Shown: piece after piece, positions 52,941 to 62,785 of the stretch
Numbering within the stretch: the stretch's first letter is position 1
How the letters are laid out: every line of letters begins with the position of its first letter
Origin: Cristatella mucedo
Taxonomy: Eukaryota; Bryozoa; Phylactolaemata; Cristatellidae
NCBI GenBank assembly: GCA_009760855.2
Contig: WPIO01000023.1
Coordinates: forward strand, 2,277,001-2,341,000
Direction of reading: 5' to 3'
DNA: 64,000 nt
Notes under the pieces: generated by a model
Told to the model about the DNA's origin: nothing
The model's database searches: none
Seen by the model: the letters and a program-made list of their open reading frames with translations, nothing else
Position numbers and translations under genes: made by a program

Positions 52941-53589
52941 CAGTCGTCCTTCGTTATATCGTGATTCATCAGTTCCAGACTCAACCGCGATTAGTGATTT
53001 CCGCGAATAGGATTCGTTATTTATAAATCGAATATTTTCGTAGTTAGAGCACAGAAAACCTTTTCACGATCCTCTAAATACGGTTTTCAACATTATTTAT
53101 TAGAACCCTCTGGACATGAAATAGCAAACATTTAGTCACTATTACACTTATTATCTATACGTTAGACAAATAAGATAAAATGAGATATTAGACGTTGCGA
53201 ATATCGTACATTTAATTTCACATATAAGAGTTCGTACACAGAACCACTAAGCTATGAAAATAGTGCAACTTTTTCGATGATTAAGCGATTAAGATGAAGA
53301 GATGTACAGCACAGCAATGAAGAGCAAGGTTACTGCTCCTCTGAAGGCCCGACTTCGGCAGGAGAGTCTTCAGATGGTGCAGTATCGTATCGTGCAGTGC
53401 GTCGTCGTTTTCATCCGCGTTCCGTCAGTACAGTGATTTTAATTGTGATAAAGGGGTGTACTCAGCAACCGAGTGGGCTGTATCATTTTCACTATCTCGA
53501 TCAACTTTTTAATGAATATACGTGTATTTGAAAATTCGGGATAGTGCGAAGCCGCGAAAGTTGAAGCGCGAAATTTCGAGGTACGACTG
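52941..53589. mobile_element. 649-bp non-autonomous TA-flanked DNA transposon
   Basis: The left end reads CAGTCGTCCTTCGTTATATC and the right end, reverse complemented, reads CAGTCGTACCTCGAAATTTC. TA lies on both sides (52939-52940 and 53590-53591). CAGTCG termini are shared with the smaller MITE at 52219. No transposase motif was found in the interior. Confidence 0.78.
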
Positions 53590-54269
53590 TATGTTGAGTT
53601 TGCCTGTGAAAGCTTAATTTGCAAATATTGATCGAATGGGAAAGTTACTGGAAAGTGACCCGTGACATCTGCTGGATACTAATTTATATTATCATATACA
53701 CTTGATGTTAGTTTATGCTGTTGCCTTTTTGTGCTACCGCTGCATCTAATTGTTGTAAACGTTGTAGACACCAGTTAACTTTGACGTGGATTATCAGTTC
53801 ATTGCTGCATGAAGCCTTTGGAATTCGAGCAGCTTTACCCTGCGGCTATCCAGCTTATAACCGCAACAAGTATGCTGATTTACCTGTTTAGGAAGTGCCG
53901 ATTAGTAAAAAATAACTGACATACTTTTTTTTATCAGCCTCGCATGTGTCATCTCTATAGAATAATCAAGTCTTCTCTGTACTAGTATGATCCACCGTCG
54001 TCTCTTTTCCCCCATCCTTATACAATGTTAGTTGGCCGGAAACATCTGCAAACCCTGGAAATCGAAGCAAAGCTGGAACGCTGCAGTTTCACAAAATCAA
54101 GGCCAAAAATACTACCACAAATTAGGATGAATATGAGGAACCAGTTCGTGTAGCAAACTGTGCGTGCTGTCACCTTGTTTAGCCCACCAGGTCCGTAAAA
54201 TCTGCAACATTAGCTTGCTTGGCGTTTTTAGTCGCACTAGTTTTGCACATATTAATTCAAGCAAGTTTG

Positions 54270-54654
54270 TTATCATCTAAGTGCAAATGTCAGTATTACA
54301 AGCAGCTTGGGCATTGAGAGAGTTTGATCTGCTAGAAGGCAGGTAGGGATCAAAGCACAGGTATATCTTAGAAATGAATGTTTAGATTGTCTTTGGCGAT
54401 TACATCGGCAAGAGCGAGAGAGAGAGAGAGAGAGAGAAAATAAACTGCACAGTTTACCCAGCACATAGTCATGGGGTAACCTGTACCTTAGAGGCTCCAC
54501 GAATGACTGTTGCCTGTTGACATCAATACTGTGGAGGCTTCCACTAAGGAAAGACCTAAACCATTGCAGTGCAGTGCCAAGATTGCCCAGGCGCGATGAG
54601 AAGCGCTCGAAGTGGGCTTGGTGATCAATAGTATGAAATGCTGCCGAAGCATAA
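54270..54654 (-). mobile_element. Older L2-type LINE fragment (palm region)
   Basis: The minus strand encodes F-H-T-I-D-H, L-G-N-L-G-T-A-L-Q-W-F-R-S-F-L-S-G-S-L-H-S-I-D-V-N (54659-54500) and further decayed palm sequence with a (GA)n tract at 54415-54438. The 3' end of a younger copy is inserted next to it at 54655. Confidence 0.8.
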
Positions 54655-55252
54655 TAATAATAATAATAATATTGCACTTGATAAAGCGCCCTCAGAGAAC
54701 TTAATCTCTTTCTAGGCGCTTTACATTTGCTGCAAAGTGATATGCAATAGAATAGTAAGTAAAATCATGCTTGAAAAAAAAACGAAATGAATAATATGGT
54801 TAGGGGTGACATGCACAGGGTCAGCATGCAAATGTGGTTAGTGGCAGCATGCACAGTGTCAGCACGCACATTGGGAGCATACGAGCTAAATGCACGGTCT
54901 CCAAAGGATTTAAGGTTTGTACGAGGTATTTCCAGACTGTTGGATTCCGAAAAGCGGGTGGTACGATGCTTGGCCTGATGGGGTAGTATATCTGACAGAT
55001 AGGCTGGAGCCATAGAGTGAAGGGACCTAAAAGTGAGCGACAAGACCTTGAAGTCAATCCGTTGCTTGACTGGTAGCCAGTGCAGGTCGGCGAGAAGTGG
55101 AGTAATGAGTGCAGGTCGGCGAGAAGTGGAGTAATGTGGCAACTGCGACGCTCACGACAGACAAGCCTAGCTGCAGAGTTTTGCACCAGCTGCAATCGCC
55201 TGATCGCACATGCTGGTAGGCCAGTAAGTAGTGAGTTGCAAGTGAGTGAGCT

Positions 55253-55486
55253 AGCTTAGTTTGGGCTGAGTTAGGATGGATTGGTATTACCTGCAGTAGT
55301 TCTTGTTTGCCTGTCGATGGACACCGGGCATGATCTTTTGTTTGCTTTCTTAGGCTTGTGTTTAGAAGATAAAGATAGTGTAATGTCTACGATTAATCCA
55401 TAGCCTCTTTTGTGTAGTGACAGAAGAGCCTTAAAGGCTATCACAACTGCTTGCAGCTGCAATAAGGGATCGCACACTGCAGATTT
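55253..55486. repeat. 234-bp duplicate of 56884-57117 inserted in LINE
   Basis: By eye identical over 234 nt to 56884-57117. It contains part of an old LINE (L-T-V-H-R-Q linker region) fused to part of a tRNA-SINE, ending mid-SINE at CGCACACTGCAGATTT. The surrounding LINE resumes right after it (AAATTTAGAAGTCGAGACGG). Confidence 0.92.
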
Positions 55487-55490
55487 AAAT

Positions 55491-56207
55491 TTAGAAGTCG
55501 AGACGGGATGTCACGAATGCATGGATCAACTTGGACGTGGTATCCTTATCTAAACAAGCCCTAATTTTAGCAATGTTATGAAGCTGAAAATAGGCGGATT
55601 TGACTGTGGAGCTGATGTGGTCGTCTAACGAGAGGTCGCTTTGGAATATGACACCTAGATTTCGAGCTGATTCAACTGGAGATATGCTGGCAGAGCCAAT
55701 TTTGAGAGTCAGCCTTTCCAATTTCTGAATCACACTGGGTTTGCCCATAACTAGTAAGTTAGTTTTATCATCGTTTAGTTTTAGAAAATTTGCTGCCATC
55801 CATGTGCGGATGTCATCAATGCATGCAGCAAGTGAGTTTAGAGAATTTGAGGTGCTCGAAGGCTGGGAGGGATCAAAGCAAAGGTACAACTGAGTGTCAT
55901 CCGCATAGAAGTGAAAGCCTAGATTGTGCTTGGCGATCACATCAGCAAGAGGCAGAGTATAAACGGTGAACAGGACCGGACCTAGCACTGAGCCCTGAGG
56001 TACTCCATATTTCAGAGGTACTTCAGATGATCTTTGTCCATTCACGTCAATACTCTGGAGTCTCCCACTGAGATAGGACCTGAACCACTGCAGAGCAGTG
56101 CCAGTGATGCCCAGGCGAGACGAGAGGTGCTCTAGAAGTACTTTGTGATCGATGGTATCAAAAGCTGCCGAAAGATCGAGCAAAACAACATCAGGCAAAA
56201 CAAGCAT
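55491..56207 (-). pseudogene. RT fragment of the young minus-strand LINE (238 aa open)
   Basis: This is an open frame from motif A through the palm to S-R-L-D-F, interrupted there by the 234-bp insertion. It preserves the intact G-V-P-Q-G-S-V-L-G-P motif that is altered in the other young copy. Catalytic A-D-D is present. Confidence 0.85.
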
Positions 56208-56213
56208 GACTAT

Positions 56214-57027
56214 TTCTTAGGTCTGCATTTTGAGGTAGTTTTACTTTTGAAGTAATTGTGACTCAGAGTGAATAGCTAAATACCTGACTGAAACTTACTT
56301 GCTAGGCTTGAAATTTAGATTTCGGAGTTTAGCTGGACTATTATTACTCGTTCCCGTGTCTTTGTTATGAACGTCAATAGAGAAACTGGGTGGACATTTT
56401 TGCTGAAGTTCTCCTGGTCTAGTGTTAGCTTCTTAATCAGTGGCCCAAATAACAGCAGCCTTTTTAAAAGGTCCAGGAACTAGACCTGAGGCTAAAGACA
56501 TTCTTATTAGGTTAGTTATGCATGGAAGTAGCAAATAAATGCATTGCAGAACCAGAGCAGTAGGTATATGTTTAAGAGGCTTGTAGTCTTCGTAGTGTGG
56601 GAGATGAACTTACAGAATAAGTAACTAGTGGCAGGCTTGATTGTGGACGTTGATATGATGCAAGGAATTGAGGGAGGAGAGTCCAGTGGAGATGTTAGCT
56701 TAAGGAAGGGTTCCCTGATCTTACCTATGTTCCTAGCAAAGAAGCCACTGGAGTGATCTGCAAGATGGTCGCAAGAATCGCAAGGTACGGTGGTGACCTG
56801 AGAGCAGTAAAGGAGATGGTTGATGGTCGACATCAGCATTTTTGGAATGTTCATCTGTGATTTGAGTATTTTTTTTTTATAGAAGCTTAGTTTGGGCTGA
56901 GTTAGGATGGATTGGTATTACCTGCAGTAGTTCTTGTTTGCCTGTCGATGGACACCGGGCATGATCTTTTGTTTGCTTTCTTAGGCTTGTGTTTAGAAGA
57001 TAAAGATAGTGTAATGTCTACGATTAA
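56214..57027 (-). mobile_element. Older L2-type LINE fragment (linker and N-terminal RT)
   Basis: The minus strand carries I-P-K-M-L-M-S-T-I-N-H-L-L (56852-56810) and, further 5', a decayed form of the linker (ATCGACAGGCAAACAAGAAC aligns with 44319 onward). It abuts the young copy at 56213 and a SINE at 57028. Confidence 0.75.
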
Positions 57028-57182
57028 TCCATAGCCTCTTTTGTGTAGTGACAGAAGAGCCTTAAAGGCTATCACAACTGCTTGCAGCTGCAATAAGGGA
57101 TCGCACACTGCAGATTTGAACCCACGACCTCGGGCCAAGGTCGTGAAAAGCAAATGCCTTACGTAGTGAGCCATCACGGCTA
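57028..57182 (-). mobile_element. tRNA-derived SINE inserted in old LINE
   Basis: On the minus strand: AGCCGTGATGGCTCACTACG, B-box GGGTTCAAATCTGC, CTTATTGCAGCTGC, GTGATAGCCTTTAAGG and CTCTTCTGTCACTACACAAA. Same family as 22131-22300. Its 3' part together with the adjoining LINE was copied to 55253-55486. Confidence 0.82.
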
Positions 57183-57599
57183 GGGCCGCTGCTGCCACGG
57201 TTCAGACACTGCTGCTGTTGGTGCAGTCATAGCAGTAGCCACTTTCCTACCCTTGATCCCATCAAATACCCACTGGTGCATTCGTGTGAGTGCCAAACGG
57301 GTCACAAACATTGGTTTGGGGGTGGGCAGCAGCGCCGGCAGTAACAGCAACCGGTCACGCGAGTGCCGGCAGTCCGTGCGGTGCCTTCTCAGTAGGCACA
57401 GCTAGAGTATGTGACTGCTGGTCGTTCTAGTAATTGACCAACGTCTCGTCGAGCCTTGGACTGTCTTCGGATAGCTACTGCACACGTCCTCACAGCCTAC
57501 TTTCGGATGTTGGTAGGCCATCTCTTCTCTGGCCCAGGGTGCTTTTTCTTTTTGAAACATATTCGTTAGCTGCAGTCTCATAGAAATGCAGCTGTATAG

Positions 57600-57990
57600 A
57601 AATGGAAGCAAAGATTATGATTGGTGATTGCATCGGCAAGAGGGTGGGTACACCTTGTGGAAAGAGGGGGGATCTAGAATGGATCCCCATGGTACCTCAC
57701 CTCACACTTCAAAGGCTCGTCGGATGTCTGGTGTTTGTTGACATCTAAGCATCTCATGCTCTACCCAAGTCAACATTCCCCAGAGTGTCGTTGTACACTT
57801 GCAGTGGTGCTGTCTCCGTAGAGTTAATAAGCTCTCAAACTCGGACTGGAATTTACTTGCTTGGTTGGATGTTTTACCGTAAAGGTTAAGTTGCTCTGTC
57901 ATTTCTCATTGAAATGCCTCTGATGACTGCAACTGGAAGGAGCGTGACTGGAAGTTATTTCAGTTATTGTGGTCTAGTATTGGCTTCTTA
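57600..57990 (-). mobile_element. Degenerate LINE fragment
   Basis: The plus-strand text ATTGGTGATTGCATCGGCAA and TGGTACCTCACCTC is the complement of the palm region (V-I-A-K-H-N block). The 57902-57702 frame has A-S-K-F-Q-S-E-F-E-S as in A-S-K-F-Q-S-G-F-R-A. Confidence 0.6.
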
Positions 57991-58841
57991 ATGAGTGACT
58001 TGTCATAGCTTTCTTAGTCGAGCTACTTGTACTGATACACACTCATACATACACATATTGGCCATTAGAAGTCCATTGATGCCCCTCCAATAAGACCACC
58101 AGACCTGGTCGCATATTGTAGTCACTAGAAGGGCAGTTCTATTACCCGCAGAGCAGAAAGTAATGATAGTCGCACCCGCTGGATACTGACTGGATGCTTC
58201 CACCATAACCATGCGGCCCTGTACTCATATAAATACAGTGTATTTGCATGGTGAACTGTTAATAATCAGTATTACAATGCTATTACTATAAGTGTTCAGG
58301 AAAGGCTCCTAGTGGTCTTCCTAGACGAATGTCACATAATGCAACACCCGGTCTCTTTCTGCTGACGACGATGAAAGAATGGTGGTGGGGAAGTGTCACC
58401 AGAGTGAAGGTGGTGACACTTCGCCGCCGACGACCTCGAGCCTCTTCGTTAGCCCTCCGCTGTATATCGGCAAAGTCTGGTTTCCGTTTCGGTGAGGGAG
58501 GGAAGGGTTGTGGAGTGGTCCTGCTGGAGAGTTGCTTGGAGTCTTGGCCGTAAAGTTTGCTATTTCTAAACGACTAATGCTAGCAATCAAAAGGGCTCAT
58601 GTTGCCCTACAGAAAGAGCTTAATGCACGGCGATTATAATTTTTTGTCTATGAGTGCTGATTCACAACAGCATGCCTTTTATAGATATATACTACAGTGC
58701 ATGCCTTGCGACCAAATGTCCTCAGTTGTTGATGGCTAGCATGTAAGCTCTGGTCGTAAGTAGCCACTTCACGATCTATGTGGTCAGAACAAAGGACTGG
58801 AGACACTATACTAGAGCAGCGCTCGCGGTCAGTAACAGCCA

Positions 58842-59068
58842 TGAGCTGCTACTTCAATGCTACTCACTACCTCAACTGCTCTCCTGACTCTGCTATGCTT
58901 CCCACTTTCTCTTTGTTGCGTGAGACGAAGTCTGTTGGCTACCGAATGCTTACCGAAAGTCGCTTAGGCTGTGAGTGCGCTATGCAAAGCTCTCCTGCGT
59001 AACACCCACATGGTCTTTATGACTTTGTGGAGTTACAGACGGAGATACATTACATTACATTACATTAG
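58842..59068 (+). repeat. 3' UTR of second LINE family with (ATTAC)n tail
   Basis: About 225 bp closely matching 15973-16186, for example CTCAACTGCTCTCCTGACTC, TACCGAAAGTCGCTTAGGCT and TGTGGAGTTACAGACGGAGA. It ends in ATACATTACATTACATTACA. Confidence 0.8.
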
Positions 59069-59239
59069 TTGCTGCTTTTGGATGATACCTAATTCAGAAC
59101 TTCGGCCTGTGCCCGCAATCGTCAGCAACTGGCTGCCACAGTGCCACACCTTTTTATGCATGGATCGAAAGTCGGGCTTCTGGCTTCTTCTCACCTCTCT
59201 TCTTTCTTTCTTTCTTCTCTCATCTTAGCTTTCAGCTAA

Positions 59240-59535
59240 GGAGCATTGCCCAAAATCAGGCCTGCTTAGACACGAGTACGACAGCCAAACTAGTCAACCC
59301 CTTTCTGATATCACCTCTAGATTACTGCAATTCCCTTTAATCAGGGCTCTCGGCCGGTGCAATTAAGGATCTGTAATTGATGCAAAACTCAGCAGTTCTG
59401 TCAAGTCTCTCATCAAAAAGCCTAGCTGCCACACCACACCACTTTATTGTAAGCTTTACTGGGCCCTTACCAAGCATCGGGGCGGATGAGTGAACCAGGC
59501 ACGTGCACGATGAAGTGGGAGAAAGAGATGCCAAG

Positions 59536-59628
<93 letters not shown>

Positions 59629-60290
59629 AGGGAGGGAGGGAGGGGGGGGGGGGAGGGAGAGGGGTGAGTGTCGGCGCCGAGCCACGTGTGCCCAGGCATG
59701 CCGGCCAAGAACGTCAGACACATACTGTCACGGAGGCTCAGTCTGGCTTGCAGATTACTAGAATCGCTTGCTCCAGCTTATCTCTATGACCACATTGCTC
59801 CCTCAACGTGCTCTTGCATCACCCGAACCGTTGCATCTAGTCACCTGGCCGTCCCTTGCACTGTTGAAATCTTTTGATGATAAAGCCTTTAGTTGGTATA
59901 CTGCCTTGAGTTGATATGCACAGAAAGTCTGGAACTTGCTTCTAGCCATGGTCACTACCGGCAATGGCTTTTCAACTTTTAATTTCCGGTCAGCTTTACC
60001 CTCGCCTCAGTGAACTAGATGTTTATGTATTCTGGTGTTCTTTGTGTGCTTACCTATGCATTATGTAGCGCATGTAACTAGCCAGATACCTTGCTAGCCG
60101 ATGGCCATGAGTGTCGTCATGTTTGCTTTAGCATTTTGGTCTTATGATACTTGTTTGCTGTTGCATGTATGATACCATGAACGTCACTGGCCTCTTGGTA
60201 TATATTTTCTTGCCGTAAGTTGTAAAACGCCCAGATAGAGATTAAATTCTCTTAGGGTGCTATACAACTGACATTATTATCATAATAGTA
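59240..60290 (+). mobile_element. Degenerate LINE with (GA)n expansion
   Basis: Plus-strand remnants of the RT C-terminus (CATTGCCCAAAATCAGGCCT, an A-K-I-R-A-like block, and a K-V-W-N-L-L-like block near 59930) run to a tail GTAAAACGCCCAGATAGAGA and GTGCTATACAACTGACATTA. The (GA)n/G-run at 59538-59662 splits it. Confidence 0.65.
59538..59662. repeat. (GA)n tract passing into G-rich repeats
   Basis: About 80 nt of pure GA, then GGGGGGGGGAGGGAGGG-like sequence to 59662. Confidence 0.95.
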
Positions 60291-60553
60291 GTAGGATCCA
60301 AGAAATGAAAGCGCCACTTTAATGGAGGTTAACTTGGAAACTAGGGCACCCTGGCTGATACGTTAATGTGCAATGACTTTATATTGGGTAACAGTAACCT
60401 CACATATTAATTTTATGTGTGTACAAATTTTAGTTTAGCCAAAAGGGTCTAACGGCCCTTAGTGTGAGATTGGTTTTCTATATACCAACCAAAACTGACT
60501 ATTAAATTATGTTTATTTGAAATTCATGCCTTCGAGTCTCGACTGTTTTTAAG

Positions 60554-60675
60554 ATGGCCCTTATGCCAGAAGTGGTCATCGAATTGTTACTGACGGAAGG
60601 TTCATTTACTGCTTTGGAGGTTACAACCCTGCTATCGTGACCCTTGGTATTGCAGAAGATCCCATGTTACGTGAG
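60554..60675 (+). CDS. KLHDC10: KLHDC10 internal exon (RSGHR...FGGYNP)
   Basis: Acceptor TGTTTTTAAG, donor GTAAGT. The 122 nt hold two bases of a split codon then 40 codons, ending in phase 0. Confidence 0.83.
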
Positions 60676-62785
60676 GTAAGTGTCGTACTTGAACTTGGCC
60701 TATCAGCATTGCTATTTGACTTGTATGCTTACTCTAGTTTTTTGCCTAGTTTATGGTGCTGCCGTTTCGACTTGACATTGATGTAATTTGTATGTCATTT
60801 CTTGGGGGTTATTATTAGTATCCGTGATATTTATTATTTTGTTCTGTCTAATTTAAAAAACTTGGTACAAAATATAAATGCAATATGAAAGGGATTTCCT
60901 TATTTTAACTTTTGGATTTTGAAAAATTGATGAATACTTGAAATTTAATTGATGAATACTATGGAATCTTGTCCTAATTTGTCTGCTGTTCATTTAAAAC
61001 CCTAGTTATAGCCGGACAGCCAAACGTGCTGACCAAAACCCCAATCAGCACTTGGGGGCGGCCCGACCATGCCTTCCTCTCTCTTACGTGATAAGTCACA
61101 TCACTTTAGTTTTGTATATTCTTGCTACCTAAACAGAGTTTAAATTATAGTGTAAGGCTGATGTTTAAGTGCTATCACCTTTGTTGTTTCTTCATTGATA
61201 ATTATAAATTATAGTAACATTTATGTAGCACCCTAACCTTTCGATGCTCTTTACCTCTGTTGCAAACAAAGCATGTTAATTTGTGAGTTTTAAAATATGG
61301 TTAGATCCATCAGCATACTAAAGACAATTAACACGATCTATTACTTGCAGATGCCTTTGTAGCTCAGTGGTAGAGCACCAGTCTCGTAAACTGGGGGTCC
61401 TGGGTTCAATCCCCAGCAGAGGCTCTTTTTTGGTGAGCATGATGGCATACTAGGTAAGGTGGTTGCTTTTCGCAACCTCGGTCCCGAGGTCGTGGGTTAG
61501 AATCCTGCAGTTGGGATTCTTTATGGCTGCTGCAATTGGTGGCGATAGCTGTTAAGGCTCTTCTGTTGCTATACAAAAGAGGCTGTTATATCAGCTAGTA
61601 TCCATCTCTGATCTGAGCGAATGCTGCGAGGAGCAAGTGAGTTTTTGGCTTCTTTTTAATGTCGTCTATTCAGGAGATTGATGATGTCTATAAGCTGCTT
61701 GATTGGGAGCCAGTGCAGATCATGGAGAATTGGTGTAATTTGCAACTGAGACGTTCACGACAAACAAGCCTAGCAGCCGAGTTTTACATCAATTTTAAGC
61801 ACCTGATTGCATAAGCCGGTAGACCTGCGAGTAGTGAGTTACAGAAGTCGAGATGTGATGGCACAAATGCATAGACCAACTTGGATGTAGTTTCCCCCGT
61901 CAAAGCAGGCCCGAATTTTTGTAATATTATGTAGCTGAAAATAGGGCGACTTGACTGTGGAGCTGATGTGGTCGTCTAGTGAGAGGTCACTTTGGAAAAT
62001 GACACCTAGATTTTGTGCAGATGCTATGGGAGAAGTGTTAGCAGTGCCGATGTTGAACATTAAGCTTATTAATTTTGGAGTAACACTAGATTTTTCCCAT
62101 ACGTAGTAGTTTGTTTTATTGACATTCAATTTTAGAAAACTTGTTTCCATCCAATTGCAAATGTCAGCTATACATGCAGCAAGGGAGTTGAAAGAGTATG
62201 ACGTGCTGTAAGACCGGGAGGGATTAAAGCACAAGTACAGCTGTGTCATCTGCATTAAAATGAATGCCTAGATTGTGCTGATCGATTACATCTGCAAGAG
62301 GAAGAGTATACATTATGAAAACATGTAGACCAAATAGCGACCCCTGGGTGCACTATTAAAGAGGCTTCTCGGATGACTGTAGCCCAGATGACTGCTGTCT
62401 GTTCACGTTGATGCTCCTCAGATGACTGTTGACCTGTGATATAAATGCTCTGAAGTTTCCCACTGAAATTGGACCTAAATCATTGCAATGCAGTGCAAGT
62501 GATGCCCAGAAGTGATGAGAAGCTCTTAAGCAGAAGTCAGTGATCAATACTATCAAACGGTGCCCGAAGATCAAGAAAAGCAACCAGAGAGACTCGACTC
62601 AAGTCTGCATTTCTTTAAACATAGTTATGTACCCTCAGCAGTGCACACTTTATGGAGTGTTTATCTTCTGCTTCTATGCTTCTCACCTTTCTGCTTGCAG
62701 CTGTGGAAGTACAATATTTCCAGCCGTATGTGGACACGTGTGCAAACTACAGGAACGTTACCGGATGTCAGTGCATCACACACTG
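60554..62785 (+). CDS. KLHDC10: KLHDC10-type kelch-domain protein, two internal exons (partial)
   Basis: Exons 60554-60675 and 62701-62785 join in phase 0. The first encodes A-R-S-G-H-R-I-V-T-D-G-R-F-I-Y-C-F-G-G-Y-N-P-A and ends D-P-M-L-R-E. The second encodes L-W-K-Y-N-I-S-S-R-M-W-T-R-V-Q-T-T-G-T-L-P. Together they make the first kelch blade (R-S-G-H...F-G-G-Y-N-P...L-R-E-L-W-x-Y...W) of KLHDC10, known as slim in Drosophila. This is a kelch protein that regulates PP5/ASK1 stress signalling and serves as a CUL2 substrate receptor in mammals. The human protein's long D/E-rich insert after F-G-G-Y-N-P is replaced by A-I-V-T-L-G-I-A-E-D. Upstream coding was not found and downstream blades are beyond the right edge. 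Other KLHDC kelch proteins are possible. Confidence 0.8.
61353..61424 (+). tRNA. tRNA-Thr (anticodon CGT)
   Basis: The 72-nt cloverleaf has acceptor GCCTTTG pairing with CAGAGGC (one G-T pair). The D-arm region is TAGCTCAGTGGTAGAGCA (A-box TAGCTCAGTGG). The anticodon stem CCAGT/ACTGG closes loop CTCGTAA, with anticodon CGT at 61385-61387. The T-arm is CCTGGGTTCAATCCCCAG with B-box GGTTCAATCC. The discriminator base is T and there is no encoded CCA. A T6 run (61426-61431) just downstream fits a Pol III terminator. It is intact and transcription-competent in appearance. Confidence 0.93.
61426..61431 (+). terminator. Pol III terminator of tRNA-Thr
   Basis: TTTTTT run two bases after the discriminator base. 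Confidence 0.75.
61432..61605 (+). mobile_element. tRNA-derived SINE directly behind tRNA-Thr
   Basis: GGTGAGCATGATGGCATACT, B-box-like GGGTTAGAATCC, TGGTGGCGATAGCTGTTAAG, TTCTGTTGCTATACAAAAGA and TGTTATATCAGCTAGTAT. Same family as 22131-22300. The head is not derived from the neighbouring tRNA-Thr, since their sequences differ. Confidence 0.82.
61640..62600 (-). mobile_element. L2-type LINE remnant with RT palm
   Basis: The 62255-61839 minus-strand frame encodes Q-L-Y-L-C-F-N-P-S, S-L-A-A-C-I-A-D-I and NLGVIFQSDLSLDDHISSTV, which match the young copies. The A-D-D motif lies at a frameshift. The C-terminal block (D-L-H-W-L-P-I-K) lies at 61700 in decayed form, and the palm extends to about 62580. 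Confidence 0.82.
62701..62785 (+). CDS. KLHDC10: KLHDC10 internal exon (LWKYN...W)
   Basis: Acceptor TCTGCTTGCAG, donor GTGAGC. The 85 nt start in phase 0 and end one base into a codon. It provides the conserved Trp strand that closes the first kelch repeat. Confidence 0.83.

Larger units (their letters stand above)
54655..56213 (-). mobile_element. Young L2/CR1-like LINE copy, broken by insertion and deletion
   Basis: Leftward it starts at motif A (V-L-L-D-L-S-A-A-F-D-T-I-D-H) and includes G-V-P-Q-G-S-V-L-G-P and F-Y-A-D-D-T-Q-L-Y-L-C-F. It continues through the thumb to the 3' UTR and hairpin tail, and is almost identical to the copy at 44041-46440. A 234-bp foreign segment (55253-55486) splits it inside the S-R-L-D-F-C-N-S block. 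A 30-bp tandem copy sits at about 55078-55137, and about 120 nt around the stop codon are deleted near 54870-54880. It is not functional. Confidence 0.88.
48801..60553. other. Region between DUS4L and the first recognised KLHDC10 exon
   Basis: No upstream KLHDC10 exon could be identified. The region is transposon-dense: a composite SINE (49371-49500), a foldback element (49593-49923), an L2 tail (50540-50605), a hAT fragment (51059-51420), two TA-flanked MITEs (52219-52391 and 52941-53589), a LINE cluster (54270-57025) and more LINE/SINE pieces to 60290. A minus-strand frame at 49128-49372 (C-P-Q-F-E-L-R-A-V-D-F-R-L-E-W) is unassigned. About 53600-54260 and 57190-57600 show nothing recognisable. 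Confidence 0.5.
60676..62700 (+). other. KLHDC10 intron containing tRNA gene, SINE and LINE
   Basis: A 2.0-kb intron. It holds tRNA-Thr (61353-61424), a SINE (61432-61605) and a minus-strand L2-type LINE (61640-62600). About 60680-61340 is AT-rich with nothing recognised. Confidence 0.8.

Noticed and set aside
55271-57198. Two frames sharing an identical ~68-aa C-terminal stretch, resembling a duplicated gene
   Set aside because: The identity comes from the 234-bp LINE/SINE duplication, not from a protein gene.
57200-60553. A first exon for KLHDC10
   Set aside because: I searched for an R-F/I-P-R-rich N-terminal exon ending one base into a codon and found none I could support.
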